Assembly (NCBI GenBank): GCA_003254885.1 | Contig: QANT01003415.1 | Span: forward strand, 1-64,000 | Length of the DNA: 64,000 nucleotides | Source of the DNA: Purshia tridentata | Lineage: Eukaryota; Streptophyta; Magnoliopsida; Rosales; Rosaceae | Direction: 5' to 3' | Position numbers and translations under genes: made by a program | Notes under the pieces: model-generated | Told to the model about the DNA's origin: nothing | The model's database searches: none | What the model saw: the letters and a program-made list of their open reading frames with translations, nothing else | Shown: piece by piece, positions 49,633 to 60,560 of the stretch | Layout of the letters: every line of letters begins with the position of its first letter | How positions within the stretch are numbered: the stretch's first letter is position 1

Positions 49633-52447
49633 GGGGAGTGCTAGAGGGCCTCAAAAATTTATGCCTCAATTGTGTCTCAATGACATGGATTTTCCATATA
49701 ATAATTGTATTTAATTAATTTAAAGACAGCTCATAATTATTTGCCACATAAGATTTTTGTCACACCCCAAAAAGAAACCTGCTAATTTCAAGTGAAGTGT
49801 GACTTACGTCCTAATTATAGAATAATAGAAATTATTATTTTCACCATTAAAACGTGAAACATAAAATAAAATAATTTAATTTAATAAAGTGATTAAGATG
49901 ATAGCAAAAATAAATCTTATTTAGTAAACTATTGTTTTAAGAGCATTATATCTAGTATTCATCTATTTTATTACAATTTGTTTCAAAAAAAAAAAAAGAA
50001 CAATACTCCAGCAAGACCTTTAGAGTTCACTTGAATAATCCACCTCATCAGACACATTTTCACAACCTGCACAATCTATCAGGGTGTGAGCTTTCAAGGC
50101 TCAGTAGGGTATGGTGATCCCTCAAGGCCAGTTACTACAGTTAATCAATACTTCAATGTAAGAGAATAAAAGAAAACAAATAGCTTGTAGGTGTAAAATG
50201 ATGAGAAAATGCATGTTCTCACTCTTTATCTATTCCCGTTGACAGACACACAAAACAAACAGGCCTACACGTCCCATACCGTGTATCTTACCACTGTGGC
50301 CCGAATATCCCATGTATAAGTCAACGCCCGTCCATCCCTTAGCCCCAATTATTTTTTTTTAAGATTATTTCCATAATTATTGAGATCACCAGGTATATCT
50401 CCCTTTCTCCTTGGTGTCTCCATTAAATCACGGGACCACCAGGTACATCTTCCTTTCTCCTTGGTGTCCCAATTAACCATTTATTAACTTAACTCAACCA
50501 AACTTTTCTCATGAATGTAATATATGCGTAAGAAGAAAATTAAATGGTACAGGAAAAATAATGTTATTTACATACTCACAATGTTAATATCATAATAAAA
50601 ATTTACTCATAATCACACAGGCAAGTAAGAAAACCAATAATTCATTCCATAAAAAAAAACCATAATAAGGAATCAATGACATACAGATTAATTGTAATAT
50701 AGTTCAATCATTGGGAAATAGAAACCTTACCTTAACCTCTTAAACACGGTTCCCTCTTGATCCGTTCCTACGTGCTTCGTTCTTCCTTCCCCTCTTCTTG
50801 GGTTTGAGCTAAAATGGTGTGATTCCTTCTCAAGCCTCTTTCTCTAGTTTTTCTCTCTTCCTTCTCTCTATCTCTCTTCTTCTCACTCTTATTTTCATTC
50901 TGCCTCTGGGGGGTGCTGGTTTCAGGTGGTTTTCAACTCCCTTAAGACCCTATTTATACACTTAAATCTAGTTCAAGTAACTAGATAGTTAGAGGAATCT
51001 TGTTAAGTGAGTTAGGTTTAATGATAGCCTAAATATGAGTCACCTTCCTAAACCATGATCTAACCATTGCTTGAGGGTTATGTGGTTTGTGTAGGAGTGT
51101 GATCAGATCAGATCTTTATCCTCCTTTTTTTTTTTTGTGGTTGACAAAGAAGGATTGGGCTTTTGGGTTAAGGCATGTCATCTAATTTTTTTCATTTGGG
51201 TTAAAGAAGGTAGTCCAAGGTTGAAGGCCTAAAGTCTCTTTTTTTTTTTTTTGAAAGAAATCTATATATATATATATATATATATATGTATCTATATCTG
51301 TTTTCTAGGGATATTACAATTTTATAAAGACTTGTGTGTCCTTTTTAAATATATTAACAATTTTAAATTAAATTACAAAAAATAAGATTTAAAAGAGATT
51401 TTCATGTGCCAATTTAAAATTAGAAAGAAGAAACACGTTTTAAAAACAACAGAACTATGTTGTTCAACAATTTGGACGACTCATAGAAATGAAAAATGTT
51501 CAACAATTTTGACGTCACAAGAAAAAGAAAAAAGGGTTTAACAATGTTGACATTGTAAGTAATTAAATGGTATGAAGCTATGATTTTATTATTCCATGTT
51601 TGAGTAAAGTTCTTCAAACGATTTCATCACTGCAGGTTCGTTAAGAAATTGAGCCCAATTTTAGAACCCTAAATCTACTACATCATCTCTCATCTTATAA
51701 GTGATTTAGAAGAATTTTGTTCAACTCAATCATTAAGATACACTGTAATTTACTACTTCTATCTTTAATTATGAATGATTTATGTATAATTCATATGAAA
51801 GTTCTTGTTGTTCTAGAACTAGTTTAATTTTTCAGTTCATATAAAAATAAGAAAGAATTACAAAAGTAATTTACCATTCAATAAGATGCTTGGTAGGAGG
51901 CATTCTCATTGGTCGGAGATGGAACGTTGGAAACTCTTTTTCCAAAAGCTTAATTATGATTTAATTATTAATGATTTTAGTTAGAGACTTTTTTTGATCT
52001 CTAAAGTGGTGGGTTATTGACAAGCTTGAAAATTGGCACTGTCTACCAATTCCCACGCACTGAATCTTTAGGGGTTTGGTTGCTTTGTCTCTGCAAAAAA
52101 AAGATGTATACTCAAATATATATTTTCTATCTCCATGATGAACAGATTTCAAAAAATTACAATTTAATTGATTTAATTGAGTTATAGATAATATAGTTTT
52201 TTTTTTGTTGCCTCTATAGATAATATAGTTTAAATGTAGAAGTTTAATAACAAAAATAATTACTAACATTAAATTTGTAATGGGTAAGATGGTCTTTCAA
52301 TAAAAATAATTTAAGTATAATATTATATATAAATGGTGATGTGTATAATCAATAAAAAAATTAACTACTTATGTATCTAATTAATATTGCCACATAAGAT
52401 TGAGACACAATTAAGGCACAATCTTTTGAGGCCCAAAATCTTTTCCC
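49633..52447. mobile_element. Mutator-like non-autonomous element, interrupted by an LTR fossil
   Basis: The left end 'ggggagtgctagagggcctc' and, on the other strand, the right end 'gggaaaagattttgggcctc' continue as inverted repeats through 'gcctcaattgtgtctcaat' for about 50 bp. A perfect 9-bp target duplication, 'ttaaatatt', lies at 49624-49632 and 52448-52456. Total length is 2815 bp, of which about 1566 bp is a later LTR insertion, leaving about 1.25 kb. No transposase is visible. The short frame at 51961-52269 has no recognised domain. Confidence 0.93.
49758..51318. mobile_element. Solo-LTR-like retroelement fossil nested in the Mutator-like element
   Basis: The ends are TGTCACACCCC and GATATTACA, so the sequence begins TG and ends CA. 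It is flanked by a perfect 5-bp duplication, 'atttt' (49753-49757 and 51319-51323). The 1561 bp contain no retroelement genes, which fits a solo LTR left by recombination, probably of a Ty3/gypsy-type element. It is a fossil, younger than the element it sits in. Confidence 0.75.
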
Positions 52448-52478
52448 TTAAATATTATAGGAGAAGTCTTTCTTTTTT

Positions 52479-52714
52479 GTTATTATCATATTGCATATCA
52501 ATATATGGGTTGGCTAACAACTAATGTTTGGATTTGATCGAGTTAAGTATATAACTAATATTTTATTTTTTTTTGGAAGAATATAACTAAATTTTGTTAT
52601 TATCATATTGCATATCAATATATGGGCTGGCTAACAACTAATGTTTGGATTTGATCGAGTTAAGTATATAACTAATATTTTATTTTTTTTGGAAGAATAT
52701 AACTAATATTTTAT
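52479..52714. repeat. Tandem duplication, two units of about 118 bp
   Basis: Both units contain 'ttgttattatcatattgcat', 'caatatatggg', 'ctggctaacaactaatg' (first copy 'ttggctaac') and 'gatcgagttaagtatataac'. They lie directly after the Mutator-like element, within the right half of the dispersed repeat. Confidence 0.92.
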
Positions 52715-52769
52715 TATTTTTGGAAAAAAATGTAATATATGGGTCCATTCGTCCCTACATGAAACTCCA

Positions 52770-53475
52770 TTATTTAATAAAATCTTTAAAAATCGATGAC
52801 TTTTTGAATATTACATGATTTTAATAGATTTTATAAAAGTCTATATTAAATACTACTAAATTTTTATAGGCTCTTTAAAAGTCTACATTAAGTACTACTA
52901 AACTTTTGTAAACGCTTCAAAAATCTATATTGAATACATCTTGACTTTTAATTTTCATTAAAATCCATCAAACTTTATATTGAATGTACACCCCCTAAAG
53001 TTCATGAAGGAACCTAGAGAAACCCTCGATCAAGAAAAGAGAGACTAATTAAACAAACAGAGTGTAGTGTATATAGATTTATAAAGACTTTTATAGACTT
53101 TTGTAGAATTTATATATTTTCATAGAGTTCTACAAAGTTTTACAGAGTTTATAGAAATCCTTATAAATTCGCAGGGGAGACGTCGGATTTATAATGACTT
53201 TGAAATACACATAAAAATCTTTCAAAGTCTTTTAAAATCCATCATTAAATGAAGTCCATAAAAGTAGATGACTTTTTAAATACACATAAACTTTTATGGA
53301 CTTTTTAAAGTCATTAAAAATTTTAATTGAATACCATATAACTTTTATAGACTCCTTAAAATTCCTAATTAAATACACATATACTTTTACGGACTTTTTA
53401 AAAGTCTTAATTGAATACTACATAACTTTTAAACTCCACAAAAATCTTTTAAAATCTATATACAATCTACTCTCC
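52770..53475. repeat. Array of degenerate short repeats around 'aaagtctatattaaatac'
   Basis: Positions 52770-52995 and about 53070-53475 hold many imperfect copies, in both strands' terms, of 'actttttaaaagtct' and 'attaaatacta' with a spacing of roughly 45-60 bp. 'attgaatgtacaccccct' at about 52979 resembles the end of a common plant DNA-repeat type. The array interrupts the start of segmental copy 2, because 'gaaaccctcgatcaa' near 53020 and 'taactaaaatcacta' at about 53479 are adjacent in copy 1. Confidence 0.7.
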
Positions 53476-53613
53476 TAAGATAACTAAAATCACTAACAAG
53501 TGGAGAACGAGAATACCATGCTGCTGCAGACAAAATTTTTGAATCTCTCTAGCTAGTTAATTATTGTCAAACTCTAATTTGAATAGTGCACTTGTAATTT
53601 CTTTATAATTATA

Positions 53614-53895
53614 CTAGTCTCTTGCCACGCGCGTTGGTTGTGACAATTGACTTTTTAAAAATTTAATTAAAATTTTTAATAATTTATTTGTCTTAAAATA
53701 ATGGTATTAAAAAAGTAGATTGCTAAAAATAAAGGTGTAATTTTTTATTTTTTATTTTTTTAATTCTAATTATTCTATTTTACCTTTTTATCCTTTGTTA
53801 ATGAATAATGTTAACAATATCTATTTTGTAAATAGGGGTATTTTTAGAAATCACAAATTTAACCACTTTACTCCCATTTTGGTTTTATATATAGA
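53614..53895 (-). mobile_element. Small non-autonomous Helitron in segmental copy 2
   Basis: On the minus strand it begins TCTATATATAAAACC and ends with a GC-rich near-palindrome (CCAACGCGCGTGG), then CAAGAGACTAG. The flanking bases are A and T. Segmental copy 1 has 'ataattatgtaaattaactt' with no insert at the same place, giving an empty site. The 282 bp have no coding capacity. The end structure matches that of the element at 10200-10474, but the interiors differ. Confidence 0.8.
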
Positions 53896-54417
53896 TAAAG
53901 AATTAACTTTATATAAACAGAAAAGTAAAATCATGGATTATATATTTTATAGAAAATAAATTTGGAACGGATTGATTGAAGCAAAAATTATATTATAATA
54001 GTTGATCACTTTAAGTTCTTATATAATTTATAAACAACCACATTAGTAATTCTTCGTTTTATATTCCAAATGTTGATCAAAATCAAAGATGGAACGAGAT
54101 ATTTGAAGAAACTAAATATTCTAAATTATTCCAGCTTTGGAACGATTGCGTGACAATTATAATCACTGCTCATCCTGGCGCACTTGGCGTCACATTCACA
54201 CAGCAACATATATCTTGCGGCACGCGTAGCTTTCACATTAAGTACACAATTTTCTCAAGGACTTTTCCAAATTTCAAAGTCTTATCTTTGGAGATTGTCC
54301 ACAATCCAGTTATATATGATGAATAGTTGAACTTTCTAGAATTGTCGACCAACTTCCTTGAATACTACGGCTAATATAAAATCGAACCACAGGCGTTATA
54401 TTTGTGGACATGCGTGT

Positions 54418-54593
54418 CACTACACTACTTGAAAAATTATTTTTTATAACAGTATTTTTTCTAATGTTAAGTTAAGTCATACTATAGACAGTTTTTTCAT
54501 TTCTATCAAATATAAGTTGTAAAAGTTCTAGAGTTATATAGAATACTATAACATTTTATTAAAAATGCTATAAAAAGAATTTTTTTTTTAGTG
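54418..54593. mobile_element. CACTA-like MITE upstream of paralogue 2
   Basis: It begins CACTAC (54418 or 54423) and ends TTTTAGTG at 54593. Sub-terminal sequence is complementary ('attattttttataacag' and 'gctataaaaagaat'). It is absent from segmental copy 1 at the matching site. The ends are ambiguous by five bases, and the 3-bp target duplication could not be fixed. It lies about 110 bp before the ATG, next to the candidate TATA box at 54604. Confidence 0.7.
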
Positions 54594-54704
54594 AATATAC
54601 TGGTATAAATTTTTGATCAGTAGTATATATATTACTACATATATATGTGCTTGAACCTCCTAAGCTGTCAAGCTGATATTGTAACACATATCTGGATCGC
54701 AAAA

Positions 54705-55007
54705 ATGGCCAGAAAATATTTTGATGGAGGTGGTGGCCATATTGCAGAGGGATTAGATATCATACCATACAACTCCGGCGGCCTACTTTTGCTCTGCATA
54801 ATTGTTGTATCCCTCTCGCTTATATCAATGGTCATATTTGCTTGTGGTGAGTCTGGTGACAACGGAACACACAAGAAAAGGAGTCGAGGACGTGGTATCC
54901 ATGGTGGTGTTGCAGGTGGTGTTGCAGGTGGTGCTGCAAGTGGCAGTGCTTGTGGTGGTGGTGGCGGTGGCGGTGGCGGTGGCGGAGGAGGAGGAGGAGG
55001 TTGCTAG
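54705..55007 (+). CDS. Small single-pass membrane protein with glycine tail (paralogue 2)
   Basis: A 100-residue protein, one exon. The first 50 residues are nearly the same as in paralogue 1: MARKYFDGGGGHIAEGLDII, then the hydrophobic LLLLCIIVVSLSLISMVIF and ACG. The juxtamembrane part differs (GDNGTHKKRSRGRG), and the tail is glycine/alanine/valine (GVAGGVAGGAASGSACGG), then polyglycine and a final cysteine. Only two tail cysteines remain against six or so in paralogue 1. An in-frame ATG at 54645 exists, but the start at 54705 is chosen because its context (gatcgcaaaaATGGCCAG) is identical in paralogue 1, where no longer form is possible. Function unknown. Drift of the tail with a fixed head suggests that the head and membrane segment carry the selected function. 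Confidence 0.72.
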   Translation: MARKYFDGGGGHIAEGLDIIPYNSGGLLLLCIIVVSLSLISMVIFACGESGDNGTHKKRSRGRGIHGGVAGGVAGGAASGSACGGGGGGGGGGGGGGGGC

Positions 55008-56335
55008 AAAGAAAGTACGTAGCGGGTACGTACGTAGTTTATCTTTAATTACCCCGAATATATGTAAGCTAAGAACTATTTGGGTTATGTAATGCTTACC
55101 CGTATCCATAATTAGCATATACGGCACTCTAATTAGTCGATCTTTGTAATGCAATGATTCAATAAATTTCACTTTATTTATCATATTTTAGTTTAATTTT
55201 AATTTTGATTTATGAAATTCCATGAAAAAAAGTCTTTAATGTTGTGTTACAGAGGACCTCTCATTTTTTAAAAAATACGTTGTGTGGGTGTTTTACGGGG
55301 GCTGGCTAGTCAAAAGCCTAGAGCCGGAAGCAAAATTAGAAACCAATCGCGCCCGGCCAAATATCTTAATATCGTATTTGTTTAGAAGAAAAAAAAAATT
55401 GTAGTAATATACAACATCACAAATTTGTGTATCACTTTGCTCAATCCATCTAGCCGGTCAGTTAACTTTTTCGTCTCTTATACGTAGTAACGTGATTTAT
55501 AATGAAAAGTTTTAGAGGGTATTTTTACCCCCCAAAAAAAAAAAGTATGAAAAAAACAAAATTTAGTAATGGAAGAAACAATATTCTCTAAAATTATGGT
55601 GTTAGACCTTTGAGGAGCAAAATATCCCTCCAAAAATTTGTCATTAATAAGCCATGTTAGCATAAGAGATAGAAAAGTTAAGGGAGATAACAGATTATGA
55701 CCAAATGACAAACAAATTAAAGTTTGGGGAAAAAATAAGACAAAATAAATTTAACGCGTAAAGTGAGACATAGGTTTTCTTTTGGGGTGATATTTAATTT
55801 GCTTGGCAAACTTTGTGCTTCTTATACTTAGGTGATAAAGATAATGAAATTGGTTTACAGGCTGTGTATGCATATATATAATGGAGCTTGATAGTTTTTT
55901 TTTTTTTTTTTGGTTCAAAGTGAAAGATGATAGTTGATACAAGTAATATGGTAAAAAAATTTCAAATTAAAATCCCTATCTTTTAAGTATGTAGGAGTGA
56001 CAATTTTTAACATGACAAGTAACACAACTTGAATTTGCATATAATTGAAATGTATTGTATTAATAATAATACAATTACTCGACATAACCAGTATATAACA
56101 TGATTCTTTAACAAGAATAATAAACATGGGTAACATGATTTTGATACATTCATGAGCTCGTTTAACTAGTATTACAGGAAGAAAATGATTAAATTTCCTT
56201 ATTTTCTTTTGCTCTGCCTCATTTTTGTTTCCCTCTCATTTCTATTAATATATATTTGCTCATATTATACAAAAGGGAAAATATGCCTCCTTCTAACTTT
56301 GGGTCTTATTTCACATATTGCTCCTAAAAATAAAT

Positions 56336-57360
56336 GACTAATATATAGTCCCAATTTAACCATTTATATCCATCACCAGGTGGGGTTTTCCAAAATGGCT
56401 CAGTGCTATTAATGGAACTTCCACTTATATCTTTTGATTTTTGAGTCACTTTTTGTGATGTGAGATTGTAATTTTCACATTCATTAGCTTGTACTGAGCC
56501 ATACAACTCCAACAGTGAGACGTAACTTAAAATTGAAGGATACAATTGTAATTTTCCGTTATAAGCGCAAGGTTGGGCATGATCGATCGGGTCTATCATC
56601 TGCCACAAAAAAATGGCACAGCCTGTGGCGCATACCAAAGATATTGCACATGCAAAGTGGCCCCGATCGAGGGCAATATGGTCACATGACAATGACTAAG
56701 AAAACCCAGATATTTTCCCGGGCCAAGGAGGGTACTTAGTGTTTCATCATAATGAGTGGGGTGAGGGCCATTTCAGAAATCTAAAAGGCAAATAGCATCA
56801 CATTCATACACGATAGCAATCAAGATACATGTCGTATTGGTACTTTCGTGTTTTAATTTACTGAAAATTAGCCGACTTTAGTCTAATATCTTTTTTAATT
56901 TTGTTTTATTAGGTATTGACTCATTGCTAATTAGAAATTTAAAACTGAGTTCTCTTTGTTTCTATACAAGACCTACTTTTATTATGTTGAGCAATGATGC
57001 TTTGTTAAATTGTTATGTTAATTAGTAATCTTACGCCAATTAACCATAACCAGTTACCGATTGACATGAAGATATTTGCGTTAACTTCTTCTTGTGATGA
57101 TCATTAATCTTTCTTCTTAGATATTTTTTCTTGATCAAATGTCAAATCATCAGCTGAAGGTCCGATTCCTTTCTTCAGAATTTATTTTTTTTGCCAAAGT
57201 GGACCTCACCACAAAAATGTTGTTGTTCATACTTCATTGGCAGGTAGCAGCATATATAGCCAATACAACATTTAGATAGAATAATATTTTTAGGCCCACA
57301 TCATGTTCAAAATGGTAGTGCTAACTAGCTATAATGGCCACTGTAAATCGCGATAACATA
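56336..57360. other. Intergenic, no gene seen
   Basis: Spacer between paralogues 2 and 3. 57118-57155 ('atcaaatgtcaaatcatcag') is a short relative of the tandem units at 58551 and 60325. The overlapping frames at 56324-56739 on both strands show no family likeness. Confidence 0.5.
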
Positions 57361-57432
57361 ATGGTGGTCTATATATATAAATTGCGGCCTCCTCCTAAAC
57401 TTATGCTTGCAGTTGCAGCATATAAACAAAAA

Positions 57433-57801
57433 ATGGCTAGGGAAGGCATTGCTGCTGTAGCTGATGAAAGGAGTCTCTTGGTGCCAAGTTCCAGTGGTGT
57501 GTTCCTGCTCTGCATGATCCTGATGTCCCTCTCAGTCATATCACTTGTAATATTTGCTTGTGGCCGCCATGGTTCGTCGAACCACAAGAACAAGAAGAAA
57601 AATAAAAATAATGATACCGGTGCATATTATTATGGCGCTGCTGCGGGAGATGGCAGCGGCGGTGGTGGGGGTCACTATGGTGGCGGTGGAGGTCATCATC
57701 ATGGAGGTGGCGGTTGTGGTGGAGGTCATCATCATGGAGGTGGCGGTGGCGGTTGTGGTGGAGGTGGCGGTGGCGGTTGTGGTGGAGGTGGCGGTACTTA
57801 A
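57433..57801 (+). CDS. Small single-pass membrane protein with glycine/histidine/cysteine tail (paralogue 3)
   Basis: A 122-residue protein in one exon. It has a head MAREGIAAVADERSLLVPSS, then a hydrophobic segment (VFLLCMILMSLSVISLVIF), then ACG as in paralogues 1 and 2, a long basic stretch (NHKNKKKNKNN) and a tail with GGGGGHHHGGGG and GGGCGGGG units. The tail has seven or so histidines and three cysteines, so metal or nucleic-acid binding is conceivable but unproven. The open frame extends up to 57334, but the start at 57433 is preferred. It has the same 'aaaaATGGCTAG' context as the paralogues, and the candidate TATA box ('tatatataaat', about 57370) lies downstream of the longer start. 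It lies outside the segmental duplication and is more diverged, so it is an older copy. Function unknown. Confidence 0.72.
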   Translation: MAREGIAAVADERSLLVPSSSGVFLLCMILMSLSVISLVIFACGRHGSSNHKNKKKNKNNDTGAYYYGAAAGDGSGGGGGHYGGGGGHHHGGGGCGGGHHHGGGGGGCGGGGGGGCGGGGGT

Positions 57802-58550
57802 TATTTGGGCTTGGAACGAAATGCATTGGCAGAAGAACAATACCTTTTAGAAAAATTAAAATCGTATCATGTATGTGTTCACTGTCCCAAAGCTTTCAAT
57901 ACTGTAGCATTAATTAATACTCTGTTTTGATATTGCTGTTTGGTGGTGGAGAGGTAACAGTGGCTAATTAACCTAGCTAGCTCATTGATGCAGAAATTGA
58001 TGTATTTTGTTTACTTAAGTTTAAATAAATTTTGACCTTCCTTAGTTTTTTAATTTATCTTTTGGGTTTGTTTTCTTCGATTCGGAAAACACATTTAAAT
58101 GGTAGATTTACTTCATTCATGTATTATTGATTATACAATCAATTTATGTTACAACTGTCTGAAATATATTTAACAATACTTTAATGGCATGAAAATTCCA
58201 TATCATTAAGACACTAATTATAATTACAAATGGACTTTAAAACTGTCTTCTTACACTTCTAGATTAGGTAGTTAATTACACTCTTCTTATAAAGTGTATT
58301 TATATTTTCCTTAAATAGGGTGTTCTACAATTAGTGTCTAATGATGATATGAAATTGGGGCAATTCTATAGCCCTTATTGAATTAAAAAGTTCCAAACTA
58401 AAAATCAAATATATTGTCCAAAGTTAATTAGTTTTAACTGCAGCCTGAGTCAGGAATTGCCTTTCAGCCTTTTTCCTAGAACTTTTATGATCTCAAACCA
58501 TCAGGTAACCTAGAACAATTAATATTTGTGAAGATCCTTTTTTACTCTTT
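57802..58550. other. 3' flank of paralogue 3, no gene seen
   Basis: Probable 3' untranslated region ('aataaattttgacc' near 58023) followed by AT-rich spacer without recognised elements. Confidence 0.5.
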
Positions 58551-58684
58551 AGATTTTTTTTTTTAATCAAATGTCAAATCATCAACTTTTTCACGGGTAA
58601 ATTATTGTGAACCTTCACAATTAATCTATAATAGATGTGAATGTACGTACGTATATGATATCTCATATCCCACAGGCCTTGATA

Positions 58685-60192
58685 TACTACAAGAAAACTA
58701 GTCATAAACTACATATGTTAATGGTAAATAGTAGGTTATAAGCCATAGCAAGTGTGACTCAGTGGTTATTACTTATAAAGTTACAGCCTGCCTGTGGGGT
58801 TTACAGTATTAGCCACAGAGTCTATACCCAATAACCAACATATCAAATAAAACATTAGTTTCTTACACAAAAGTAGTGCATTGGGAATCTCTCAATTGTT
58901 TTTGGCACAGATGGTGTAGCAAATTTCTGACTCATTCTCTCTCCTTTTAATTGTGTCTGACTTAGTAGGTACATTTAGTCCCCAAATTTTTCATTGGCTT
59001 AGAACAATTATTCCAAAGGGAAGATGTTAAAGTCTAACAGGTGGCCACCTTATTAATAAAAAATTATTTTATAAATCAAAAAGGTTTCTTTCTTCTCTCT
59101 TCTCTCCCAAGACCCAAGATCCCTATGGCCCTCACTTATTCACTCACTGTTGAGAAATGGTCCAAGGCTCCCGATTTGAGATTTTTTATATTTGGTTTAG
59201 AAACACATGCAAAGGATAAAGAAAAAACACAAGCCTCTAAACTCCTGACCCCATCTGAATCCCACCCTTTTCTTCTCCCAATCACCATCGCCGACGGCGA
59301 CCTCAAAGCAGATGTCGACGCAGGTACTCACATCTCATATCACTCCTCTCTCTTTCCCTTTCTCTGTTTTTGGTGCCTAGCTCTATGTCATTTTTCTTTT
59401 CAAAATCCAAACTTTATACATATACATTACACTTCTATAAAATCGAGCTCATAAGCATTCATGGGTTTTATTGATATTTGCAGGTGGCTTGTCAGAGCTT
59501 GGATACCTTAAAGATTGGTTGCCTTATTGTGGGGATTGAACTCAAGGTCTCATTTTCACTTTTTAATTTTGGTATGTGCTTTGTTTTTTCTTTCCTTGCC
59601 CAAAAATTTTAGATGAAATAACTTGGTTGTTGTGAAATGTAAAATATGTAGATTAGAAGTTGAAGGTACTGGTTCAACTTAGAGATCAATGTTAGGAGAA
59701 CTCCCCAAAGCCGAATTTAGAGAACTCTCTCCTCAGAGTTTCTTGCGTCGGCCTAGTGGTGGTGATGGGGGTGTTGGTAGGGGTTGCTGGCGGTGGCGAC
59801 TAGGAGGAGCAGAGGGTGTGGTTCAAATTGGCCGGGTTGGGGTTGAGGGCTAATGGGTGATATGACCAGCCACTCTTGCATGAAATACTGTGAAGATATT
59901 TTATCATTACCAAGAAAAAGTGTCAGAATACAGTAGGATGTAAAATTTGGGGGACCCGTCTAACATTTGCAACTGGCATGTAATTCTAATATTTTTCTAG
60001 TAGTGATGCAAAAACAATCGCCACAGATACCTTTCCAATGGCAAAATACTTTTCGATACACCCACAAGCGCCACTCATACTTACCCTGTGGTCATGACTG
60101 TGGTAAATACTCAATAACCACAGAGGCCCAGTGGTATTTTTAGGCATACCACTGCCAGTGAGGAGTGGTCTATATCTGATTTTCTTGTAGTG
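58685..60192. mobile_element. CACTA element, non-autonomous, carrying gene-like sequence
   Basis: The left end TACTACAAGAAAA and, on the other strand, the right end CACTACAAGAAAA are terminal inverted repeats differing only at the first base. The 3-bp target duplication is 'ata' (58682-58684 and 60193-60195). The uninterrupted unit B reads 'ccttgatactaatt', confirming both ends. Sub-terminal regions carry 'cagtggt' and 'accac' repeats, as usual in this superfamily. The 1508 bp have no transposase. The middle holds exon-like sequence (59124-59325 and 59484-59546) and a GC-rich block (about 59745-59860), probably captured from host genes. Confidence 0.92.
59124..59546 (+). pseudogene. Exon-like fragments inside the CACTA element, probably a captured host gene piece
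   Basis: An open stretch of about 67 residues (MALTYSLTVEKWSKAPDLRF ... DGDLKADVDAG) ends at AG|GTACTC near 59322. After an intron-like gap with a TTTGCAG acceptor at about 59483 comes VACQSLDTLKIGCLIVGIEL. These look like two exons of a host gene rather than transposon sequence. I do not recognise the parent gene. The frame also opens further upstream, from 59041, through less gene-like sequence. Confidence 0.45.
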
Positions 60193-60560
60193 ATACTAAT
60201 TAATTTGGTAGGCATATTTATAATGTGATCCATCTACCCAAGTTGGTGCAATAGCCAATATGTAGATGGGTAGGCATTATGACCACTTTCCATTGCTGAG
60301 TTGACCACCTTTGGGACATTCGAAAGATTTTTTTTTTTTAATCAAATGTCAAATCATCAACTTTTTCACGGGTAAATTATTGCGAACCTTCACAATTAAT
60401 CTATAATAGATGTGAATGTACGTACGTATATGATATCTCATATCCCACAGGCCTTGATACTAATTAATTTGGTAGGCATATTTATAATGTGACCCATCTA
60501 CCCAAGTTGGGTGCAATAGCCAATATATATGTAGATGGGTAGGCATTCTGACCACTCTCC

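Larger units (their letters stand above)
53000..56335 (+). repeat. Segmental duplication, copy 2
   Basis: Collinear with 46608-49370 (described there), with extra insertions: the degenerate repeat array (about 53070-53475), the Helitron at 53614-53895 and the CACTA-like MITE at about 54418-54593. It carries paralogue 2. Confidence 0.92.

Noticed and set aside
52770-53475. Regular short repeats considered as a CRISPR array
   Set aside because: Units are degenerate, spacing is irregular and the host is a plant. They fit a decayed DNA-repeat array.
57334-57432. Longer N-terminus for paralogue 3
   Set aside because: The upstream ATG lies before the candidate TATA box and has no counterpart in the other two genes.
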